Shown piece after piece: positions 7,544-16,100 of a DNA stretch of 64,000 bases. A program made the position numbers and the translations under genes. The first letter of the stretch is position 1, and every line of letters starts with the position of its first letter. Source of the stretch: SHVO01 sp041905795 (GTDB taxonomy: Bacteria; Pseudomonadota; Alphaproteobacteria; Rhodospirillales; Rhodospirillaceae); assembly GCA_041905795.1 (NCBI GenBank), contig JAYRKL010000002.1:62001-126000 (forward strand), given 5' to 3'. The notes beneath the pieces are model-generated. The model saw only the letters and a program-made list of their open reading frames with translations. It did no database searches and was not told the DNA's origin.

Positions 7544-7795
7544 ATGGCGGACGTAAAATTCATCATCCGGACCGCGGACCAGACCCGCAAGGCCGAGGTC
7601 GAGATGGACCGTACCAACCAGGGCGCCGACATCGTGCAGGCGGCGGTGGACAATTGGGCGCTGCCGACCGACACCGACTATTCCCTCGTCAACGTCACCA
7701 CCGGCCAGGCGCTGGTGCCGAGCCAGCTGCTCGACGAGAACTACGTGCGGCCGGGCGACATCCTGGAAGTGCAACCGGTCTTGGTCGCGGGTTGA
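7544..7795 (+). CDS. ubiquitin-like protein
   Basis: 83 residues with a predicted beta-grasp order: strand VKFIIRTA, strand RKAEVEMDR, helix GADIVQAAVDNWAL, strand DYSLVNVTTGQAL, then DENYVRPGDILEVQPVLVAG. It resembles the YukD/EsaB-like ubiquitin relatives found in bacterial conjugation operons. The C-terminus is LVAG, with a single terminal glycine and no residues beyond it, so the protein would be ready for adenylation without processing. It lies between E1 and E2 genes with gaps of 3 and 4 bp and a strong GAGAGGGAGAG ribosome site. Homology to ubiquitin is structural and contextual; sequence identity is too low to prove it by eye. Confidence 0.82.
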   Translation: MADVKFIIRTADQTRKAEVEMDRTNQGADIVQAAVDNWALPTDTDYSLVNVTTGQALVPSQLLDENYVRPGDILEVQPVLVAG

Positions 7796-7799
7796 GCAT

Positions 7800-8435
7800 T
7801 TGAACCCACTTGATGAGCGCCGCCGCCAGGACCTCGCCAAGATCACCAAGCTTGGCGAGCGGTCGCGCGGACGCATCGTCATCGCGGAAACCAAGGGCGC
7901 GCCGTTCGACGAGGTGGTGCTGACGCTCGCCTACGCCACCGCCCCGTCGCCCCGATACCCCGAGGACTCCCGCGCCGCCACCCGCGTGCGTATCGTCCTC
8001 GGCGCCCGCTACCCTTTCCAGGAGCCGGCGGTCGAGGCCCTGGACCCGCTGTTCAACCCCAATGTCTATGTCTCGGGGCGCTTCTGTCTCGGCGCCAAAT
8101 GGCTGCCGACCGAGGGCCTCGACCTCCTGGTCATGCGGCTGGTCAAGATCCTGACCTTCGACCCGGAGATCGTCAGCGACCGCTCGCCGGCCAATGCCGA
8201 GGCGGCGCTGTGGTACAACGCCACCCGGCTGGCCCATCCGGCCGCCTTCCCTAGCCAGGCGATAGAACTGGACGAGGACGCCGCGCCCAAGAAAAAACTG
8301 ACCTGGACCAACGCCGACGACGCCGCCAACGATGATTCGGTTCCATGCCCGTCCTGCGGCGCGGCGCTCCGCCTCTATGGCGGCGTCACCTTGCGCTGCC
8401 CCCAGTGCGAGGCCGCCTTCGAAGTGAGCCGGTGA
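7800..8435 (+). CDS. E2-like ubiquitin-conjugating enzyme with C-terminal zinc ribbon
   Basis: 211 residues. The UBC fold is unusually clear: ARYPFQEPAVEAL, then LFNPNVYVSGRFCLGAKWLP, matching the eukaryotic YPF..P.V, HPNV...G.ICL...W.P pattern with catalytic C96, followed by LLVMRLVKIL and SPANAEAALWY. After an acidic linker (DEDAAPKKKLTWTNADDAANDD) a zinc ribbon has C183, C186, C200 and C203. The ribbon could bind a substrate, the membrane partner or an E3-like factor. The start codon is TTG at 7800, 4 bp after the Ubl stop; the frame stays open upstream, so a slightly earlier start within the Ubl gene cannot be excluded. The JAMM gene starts 1 bp after the stop. Confidence 0.88.
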   Translation: MNPLDERRRQDLAKITKLGERSRGRIVIAETKGAPFDEVVLTLAYATAPSPRYPEDSRAATRVRIVLGARYPFQEPAVEALDPLFNPNVYVSGRFCLGAKWLPTEGLDLLVMRLVKILTFDPEIVSDRSPANAEAALWYNATRLAHPAAFPSQAIELDEDAAPKKKLTWTNADDAANDDSVPCPSCGAALRLYGGVTLRCPQCEAAFEVSR

Positions 8436-8436
8436 C

Positions 8437-8997
8437 ATGCGCTGGCAGGATCAGTCCGAAGCGCCCGCCCTGCCGCCGGCGACGGCCTTCCTGGAGAAAC
8501 TCGGCGTCCTCGACGGCGCCCGCCTGACGCAGCGCGGCAACACTCTGCCGCGCGTCATCCTGACCGCGGACTGCTTCGACGCCATCACCTTTCATCTCGC
8601 CAAGGCGCGCACCGAACTGGGCGGCCTGCTCCTGGGCCAAGCCTATGCCGGGCTCAACGGCCGGACCGACGCCCAGATCCTGGTGGCCTCGCGCAGCGTT
8701 GCCAGCCAGGCCTTCGACAGCACCAATGTGTCGTTGCGCATGGAAGCCGAGGTCTGGACCGCCGCGCGGCGGTTCCTCGACCAAGGCGACATCGTGCTCG
8801 GCTGGTATCACAGCCATCCCGACCTCGGCGCCTTCTTCAGCGACACCGACCGCACCACCCAGCGCGCCTTCTTCCGCCAGCCTTACAGCCTCGGGATCGT
8901 GATCGATCCCGTGCGCCAGGAATTGAAGGCCTATCTCGGCCCGGATAGCGCCGAGATCCCGCCCGAGAACGTCATGGTCTACGGGGCGCGCGCGTGA
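8437..8997 (+). CDS. JAB/MPN (JAMM) metalloprotease, deubiquitinase-like
   Basis: 186 residues with a complete JAMM zinc motif: E60 (RTELGGLLLG), H125-x-H127 (WYHSHPDLG), S135 and D138 (FFSDTD), so the enzyme should be catalytically active. An N-terminal 35-residue segment precedes the fold. In bacterial ubiquitin-like systems (Cap3 of type II CBASS, the JAB protein of Bil operons) this enzyme removes or trims the ubiquitin-like modifier. The Ubl here ends in a bare glycine, so deconjugation is more likely than maturation. Its stop codon overlaps the GTG start of the next gene (GTGA), evidence of translational coupling. Confidence 0.9.
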   Translation: MRWQDQSEAPALPPATAFLEKLGVLDGARLTQRGNTLPRVILTADCFDAITFHLAKARTELGGLLLGQAYAGLNGRTDAQILVASRSVASQAFDSTNVSLRMEAEVWTAARRFLDQGDIVLGWYHSHPDLGAFFSDTDRTTQRAFFRQPYSLGIVIDPVRQELKAYLGPDSAEIPPENVMVYGARA

Positions 8998-10121
8998 TCC
9001 GCGCGCTGGTCTTGGTGCTGCTGGTGGTGTCGGGCGCAGCGCTGGCCCAGAGTGCCCGCCCGCAGCCGCAAATCCAGACGCAGGAGTGCGTTCCCGGTTT
9101 CACACCCACGGAATCCGGCTGTGCGTTGCAGCCGCCGGCCAACGCCACCGCTGTCGTCACGGGAGGCTGGACCTGCAACGCGGGCTTCCACGATTACGAC
9201 GGCCTCTGCCGCAAAGTGCGGATTCCGCCCAACGCGCGTTTGAGCCCTTACGGCCACTCCTGGGTTTGCGATGCCGGCTATCGCGAACAGGGCACGGCCT
9301 GCGTGTCCGAGAAAACACCGGAGATCGTCACGGTCGGGTCCCTCTGCGGCCCCTGGGACGAGATGTCGGGCAACCGCTGCATGATCAAACCCCTGCCGGT
9401 GCACGCCAAACGCATCGGCCGCGGCGGTCCGTGGATATGCCGGCCGGGGTTCCTCGAATCCGACGGCAAATGCGTGCCCACGGAAATCCCGCGTCATGCC
9501 CGTCTCGACGCCAGCGGCGACGGCTGGATCTGCCGGCGCGGCTACCAGCCGGTCAACAACCGCTGCGTCGAAATCGACGTGCCCAACAACGCCACGCTCG
9601 GCTTCTTCGGCGACGTCTGGTCGTGCAACCGCGGCTACTACGAACTGCGCGGCGTGTGCCTGCCCGATACCGCCGAGCATAAGGCGCTGGTGCGCCAGCA
9701 GGCGGCGCTCACGGGCCGCACCGTCTACCAGGTCTCGGAACCGGTGCCGCCGCCGGTTCGTGTGCGCCGCAAGGCCAACCCCTATACCTTCGCGCTGGTG
9801 GGATTGGTGGGGGTGGTGCTGGGCAGCTTCGTGATCTTCTTCCAGCTGCGCGACGCGCCGCAGCCCCGCCCGGCGCCCACCTATAAGATGTCCTACGTGC
9901 CGCGCACCCGCGGCACAGGCACGGTGGCGTTGAAGTGGCTGAGTTTCGGCAATCGCGTCGATGCGCTCACGGGCGCCGCGATCCTGGCCGCCGCCCGGAC
10001 CGCCCAGTGCCGCAACTGCCGCGCCTGGTATCACGCCGAGAGCATGATGACCCTGCGCCAGGAAAACGCCGGGCGCTGCGTCGCCTGCGGGCGTGCGGCG
10101 TTGGGGCTGAGCGCGGCCTAA
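8994..10121 (+). CDS. membrane protein with seven Cys-x10-Cys modules outside and a zinc ribbon inside
   Basis: 375 residues. Signal peptide (MIRALVLVLLVVSGAALAQ), then an extracytoplasmic region of seven modules, each with two cysteines exactly 11 positions apart (32/43, 61/72, 92/103, 118/129, 149/160, 180/191, 211/222), mostly spaced 31 residues. Most modules follow the plan P.NA.L...G..W.C..GY...G..CV and probably form one disulphide each. A proline-rich hinge leads to one transmembrane helix (264-283, FALVGLVGVVLGSFVIFF), then a 90-residue cytoplasmic tail ending in a zinc ribbon, C339-x2-C342 and C362-x2-C365. Starts with GTG overlapping the JAMM stop, so it belongs to the operon. I recognise no named family. 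Topology suggests a receptor or anchor linking the periplasm to the conjugation enzymes; it could also be substrate or E3-like. Confidence 0.75.
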   Translation: MIRALVLVLLVVSGAALAQSARPQPQIQTQECVPGFTPTESGCALQPPANATAVVTGGWTCNAGFHDYDGLCRKVRIPPNARLSPYGHSWVCDAGYREQGTACVSEKTPEIVTVGSLCGPWDEMSGNRCMIKPLPVHAKRIGRGGPWICRPGFLESDGKCVPTEIPRHARLDASGDGWICRRGYQPVNNRCVEIDVPNNATLGFFGDVWSCNRGYYELRGVCLPDTAEHKALVRQQAALTGRTVYQVSEPVPPPVRVRRKANPYTFALVGLVGVVLGSFVIFFQLRDAPQPRPAPTYKMSYVPRTRGTGTVALKWLSFGNRVDALTGAAILAAARTAQCRNCRAWYHAESMMTLRQENAGRCVACGRAALGLSAA

Positions 10122-10122
10122 C

Positions 10123-13100
10123 CTAAGCCAAAGCCGCCTGCATCGCCGCCACCTGGGCCGGAGTCATGGCGGCGATCTGCGCCTGGGTGAAGGCCATCAC
10201 CTGCGTCGGGATCATGGCGTCGATCTGCGCCGGCGAGAGGAAGCCGATCTCGGGCACCGTCATCCCGGAGATCTGGGTGGTCGAAAGGCCGCTGATCTGG
10301 TTGGCGGTGAGCGACGTGACCTCGGAATTGGAGAGGCTCTGGATCTGCGTGACGGTCAGGCCGTTGATCTGCGTGCCGGTGAGGGCGGCGAACTGCGCCG
10401 CGGTCATGCCCGCCACCTGCGACACCGTCAGGTTCGAGACCTGGGCCGGCGATAACGCGCCGATCTGCGCCGGGGTCAGGCTCGCGAACTGCTGCGCGGT
10501 CAGGGCGCGCAACTGGACGCGGCCGAAGCCTGCCAGCTGCGACGGCGTCAGCGCCGCCAGCTGCGTGGCGGTGAGCGCGGCGGTTTCATTGGCGGTGAGC
10601 GCGCCGATCTGGGACGCGGTCAGGCCCTGGAACTGGGTGACGCTCAAAGCCGTCACCTGCGTCGGGGTCATGCCGGCAATGGCATCAACCGACAGCGCGC
10701 CGATCTGCGTGGCCGAGAGCGCCGCCATCTGCGCGGTGCTGAGGGACGCCATCTGCGCGCCGCTGAGGCCGGCGACCTGCGCCGCCGTCATCAGGCTCAC
10801 CCGTGTCGGCGTGATCGCCCCCAGCTGATCGGCCGAGAGCGCGCCGATCTCGGTGGCGGTCAGGCCCATGAACTGGGTCATGCCGAGGGCCGCGACCTGG
10901 GTGGTCGACAGGCCGGCGAGCGCGGCGTTGCTGAGCTGGCCAATCTGAGACGAGCTGAGCGCCGCCATCTGCGTCGAGGTCAGGCCGGCGATCTCGGTGG
11001 ACGTCAATCCGCCGACGCCGGTGGCCGACAAAGCCGCGATCTGGGTGGCGGTGAGCGCCGCCAGCTGGCCGGCGTTCAGGGCGGCCACGGCGGAGGACGA
11101 CAGGCCGGCCACCTGGTTGGCGCCGAGCTGCGAGACCTGGGTCGTGGTCAGGCCGGTGACGCCGTCCAGCGACAGGGCGCCGATCTGCGCCGCGGTCAGG
11201 CCCGCGAACTGGGCTTGCGTCAGGCTGTTCAGCAAGGTGGTCGAGAGTTCGGTGATGGTGGTGGTGGTCAGGCCGCCGACCTGGGTGGCGGTGAGCGCGC
11301 CCAGCTGGGTGGAAGTCATGTCCGCGAGATCGGCGGCGGTGAGGCCGGCGACCGCGCCCGGCATCAGGGCGGCGACCTGCGACAAGGTCAGCGCCGCGAT
11401 CTGCGTGGCCGAAAGCGCGCCAACGCCGGTGGAGTTGAGGCCCTTGATCTGGGTGGTGGAGAGTGCGGCGATCTGCGTCGCACCCAGGCCGCCGAGGCCG
11501 GTGGCCGACAGGGCGCCGACCTGGGTCGCCGACAGGGCCGTGAGCTGGCTGGTGTTGAGGCTGCCCACCTGCGTCGGGGTGAGACCGCTCATGCCGGCGG
11601 CGGACAGGTTGGTGAGCTGGGTGGCGGTGAGCGCCGCGATCTGGTCGGCGCCGAGCCCGCCCGCCTGGGTGCTGGTGAGGCCGGCGATCTGCGTGCCGCC
11701 CAACTGCCCGACCTGGGTGGCGGTGAGCGCGGCCAGCTGGGTGGCGTTCAGCGCCGCCATCTCCGGCGCGGTCAGGCTCCTGAGCTGCGTGGATGAGAGC
11801 GCCGCGACCTGGGTGCCGGTGAGGCCGCCCAGCGCGGTGACGGTCAGCGCGGGGATCTGGGTGGCGTTCAGCGCGCCCAGCTGCGCGGCGCTCAACTGCG
11901 AAAGCTGTGTCGACGACAGGCCGGGCATGACCGTGGCGGCGAAGGCCGCGACCTGGCCGGTGGTCAGTGCGCCGATCTGGGTGGCGTTGAGCACGTTCAG
12001 CTCAGCGGTGGTCAGGCCCCGGATCTGCGTGATGGTGAGGGCGGCGACCTGGCCGGCCGAAAGCCCGGTGACGGCGGTGGTGGTCAAGGCGCCGATCTGG
12101 GTGGCGGACAGAACGCTGAGCTGTGTGTCGTTGAAGCCGGCCAACTGGCTGGCGCTGAACCCGGCCACGGCGGTGGCGGGCAGGGCGCCGAGCTGCGTGG
12201 TCGAAAGCGCGCCGATTTCCGCCAAGGTCAGCGCGCCGATCTGGGTGGCGGTGAAGCCGCCGATCTGGGTGGCCGAGAGGCTTGCCATCTGCGTCGCCGT
12301 CATGGCCTTGATCTGGGTGGCGGCCAGGGCCGCGATCTGGCCGGCGGTCAGCGCCTTCACTTGCGAGGTCGTCATCGCCGCCACCTGGTCGGAGGCGAGG
12401 CCCGAGAGACCCGTGGCCGAGAGGCCGGCGATCTGCGTGGCCGAGAACACCGCAATCTGGCTGGTGGAGAGGCCCGCGACCTGCGCCGCATTGAGGCCGG
12501 CGATCTGAGCCGCGGACAGCGTCATCAGCTGCGTGGCCGAGAGCGCATCAAGCTGCGTGGCCGAGAGCGAACCGATGCCGGTGGCGGACAAGCCCTTGAT
12601 CTGCGTGGTGGTGAGCGCCTGCACCTGGGTCACGGCCATGCCGTCGAGGCCCGCGGCCGACAGCGCGCCGATCTGGGTGGAGGTCAGCGCCGCCAGTTGC
12701 GTCGAGGCCAGCGTTGCCACCTGCGAAGCGGTGAGGCCGTTGACGCCGGTGGCCGAGAGGGCCGCGACCTGGGTGGTGGTCAGGCCGGCCAGTTGCGTCG
12801 CGGTGAGCCCGCCGGTGGTGTCGCCGTTCAGCGCCGCGATCTGGGTGGTGCTGAGTTGCGCCACCTGGCCCTGCGACAGGTGGTCCATCACAACGCCGAG
12901 TTCGCCGCCGGTGAGGCTGCGCACCTGGGTCGCGGTCAGGGCCGCGGTCTGGGCGGCGGACAGCCCGCCGATGCCGTCGAGCGACAGGCCTGCGATCTGG
13001 GTCGCGGTCATGGCCGCGAGCTGCGCGCCGGACATGGCACCCAGCTGCGCCGCGGTCAGCACGCCGACCTGCGACGCGGTCAGCGCCGCGACCTGCCCGG

Positions 13101-16100
13101 TGTTGAGCATCGCCAGCTGGCTGGTGTTGAGGGCGCCGATCTCAGCCGTATTGAAGGCGCGGACCTGCGTGGTGGTCAGGCTGGCGAGTTGCGGGCCGGT
13201 CAAGCCATTGAGCGCGGTGGCCGAGAGCGAGGACACCTGCGCGGTGGTGAGCGCGCCGATCTGGGTCAGGGTCAGGGCCGCGATCTGCCCGCCGTTCAAC
13301 GACGCCAAACCCGCGGCTGACAAGGCCGCGATCTGGGTGCCGGTCAGCAGCGGCATCTGGGTGGTGGTCAGGCCGTCGATGCCCGTGGCCGACAGCGCCG
13401 CGATCTGGATGGGTTTCAGCGCGCCCAGCTGGGTCTGATTCAGGTTGGCGACCTGTTCAGCTGTCAGGCCGGTCATGGCGCCGGTGGAGAGCGCCGCGAT
13501 CTGGCTGACGGTCAGCGCCGCCATCTGCTCGGGCGCGAAGCCCTTGATGCCGGTGGCGGTGATGCTGGTGATCTGGGTGGTGGTGATCGCCTGGATCTGG
13601 GTGGTGGTGAGGCCGCCGATGCCGGTGCCGGACAGGCCGGCGAACTGCGCGGGCGTCAGCGCTGCGAGCTGGGCCGCCGACAGGGCGCTCACCTGCGTCT
13701 CGCTCAGGCCGCCGGCGGCATTGGCGGACAGGTTGGCGATCTGCTTGGGCGTGATGGCGGCGAGCTGATCGGCCGAGAGATTGGCAACGACGGTGCGCGA
13801 CAGCGAGCCGATCTGCGTGGCGGTGAACTGGGCGATTTGAGTTGATGTCAGTGCGCTGAGCTGCGCGGCGTTGAGCGCCGCGATCTGGGTGCCGCTGAGG
13901 CCGATGACCTGCGTCGAACTCAGCTGCGCGATCTGGGTGACGTCGAGGCCGCCAAGGCCGGCCGCCGACAGGGCGGCGATCTGGGTCGAGGTCAGCGCAG
14001 CTAATTGTGGGCCGGTCAGCGCTTCCACCTGGTCGCCCGGCAGCGCCTGGATCTGGCTGTAGGTCAGCGCCGCAATCTGGGCCGGGGTCAGCGCCGCCAT
14101 CTGATCGGCGCCGAGCGCGCGGATCTGCGTCGTCGGCAGCGCGGTCAGCTGGGTGGTGGTCAGCGCCGCGATCTGAGACGACGTCAGCGCGTTCAACTGT
14201 GTGGCGTTGAGGGCGGCGAGTTCGGTGGTGGTGAGGCCGCGGATCTGGGTCGACGAGAAATTGGCGATCTGGGCTTCGGTCAAACCGGCCAGCGCGGTGT
14301 TCGACAGGCCCGCCAGCTGCGCGGGGCCCAGGGCCGCCAGCGAGGTTTCGCTCAGGGCGCCGATCTGTGCGCCGGTCAGGCCCAGGATCTGCGAGGACAA
14401 CATGGCGGCCCATTGGGTGGCCGCCAGCGCGTTCAACTGCGAGGCGCTGAACGCCGAGATCTGCGCCGGTTGGAGGCCCTTCACTTGCGTCGAGTTCAAG
14501 GCCGCGATCTGGCCGGCGTCCAGGCTCTGGATTTGCTGGGTGCTGAAGCCGCCGACCTGGGCGGAGGTCAGCCCGGCGAACTGCGCGGGCGACAGGGCGC
14601 TGAGCGCCGTCGAGTTCAGGCCGCGCACGGCGACCGAGGCCAGCGCGCCGATCTGGGTGGCCGAGAGCGCGTCCATCTCGTCGGGCGTGAAGGCGCCAAG
14701 CTGGGTGAAATTGAGCGCGTTGATCTGCGCCGCGGTCATGGCGGCGACCTGGGTGGTGGTCAGGTTGGCGATCTGGGTGCTGGTGAGGCCGCCGACCTGG
14801 TTGCCGGTGAGGCTGGCGAACTGGTCGGCGCTGAGCGCGCCCATCTGGGTGTCGGTGAAGGCGCGGATCTGGAGCGTGCCGAAAGAACCGATCTGGTTGG
14901 CGGTCAGGGCCGCGATCTGGGTCTCCGCCAGGCCGCCCAGCATGGTGACGGTCAGCGCCTTGATCTGCGACGAGGACAACGCCGCCACCTGATCGGAGTT
15001 CAGCGCCTGGATCTGGGTGGTGTTGAGGGCATTGAGTTCGAGCGGCGACAGCGCTTTCACTTGAGTCGTGGACAAGAGGCCGATCTGGCCGCCGGTGAGG
15101 GCGGCGATCTGGGCGGTGGTCAGATTGCCGATCTGGGTCGCGGTCATGGCCGCGATCTGGGTGTCGGTGAGCGCGCCGATGACATCCGACGACAGGCCGC
15201 GGATGCCGCTGGTGGACAGCGCCGCCAGCTGCGCCGCTGACAGCGCGTTCAATTGGGCCGAACTCAGGCCGCGCAACGCATTGGCCGAAAGCGCGCTGCT
15301 TTGGGTGGTCGAGAACGCCGCGATCTGGGTGGTGGAGAAGCCCGCCACCTGCAAGGCGCTGAGCTGGCCGATCTGGGTGATGGTGAGGGCGCTCAGTTGG
15401 TCGGTGGAGAGCAGGCCCAGCTGCAGGGCGGTGATTTCCTTGGCCTGGGTGGCGGTGAGCGCCGCGATCTGCGTGGTCTTGAGGGCCTGGACCTGGGCAT
15501 CGCTCAAGGACTTCACATCGAGCGGCGTCAGCGCCTTGATCTGCGCGGCGGTGAGTTGCGACAGCTGTTCGGGCGCGATGGCGGCCACTTGAGTCGAGGA
15601 CAGGCCGCCGACGCCGCCGGCGGACAGGCCTTTGAGCTGCGCCACCGACAGGCTGGCGATCTGGCCCGTGGACAGGCCCGCGACTTGCACCGCGGTCAGC
15701 GCGCCCATCTGGGCCGCGGTCAGCGACGCAACTTGATCTGAGGTCAGCGCGCCAACCTGCACCGCGGTCATGCCGCGCAGGCCGCCGAGGGACAAGGCAC
15801 CCACTTGCGTGCCGAGTGCTGCGACCTGATCGGCGCGCATGGCGGTGACGGCGACGCCGGTCAGCGCCGTGATCTGGGTGGTGGTGAGGGCGCTCGTCTG
15901 GGCCAGCGACAGGCCCGCAATCTGCGTGCCGGTCAGCACCGAGACCTGGGTGGCGGTGAAGGCGCTCACTTGCGGCGCGTTCAGCGCCTGGATCTGGCCG
16001 ACCGTCAGGCCTTTGACCTGGGTCGGCGTCATGGCGGCGATCTGGGGGACGGTCAGGGCCTGCAATTGGTCGCTGGCGAAGCCGCGCAGTTCGGTGACGG

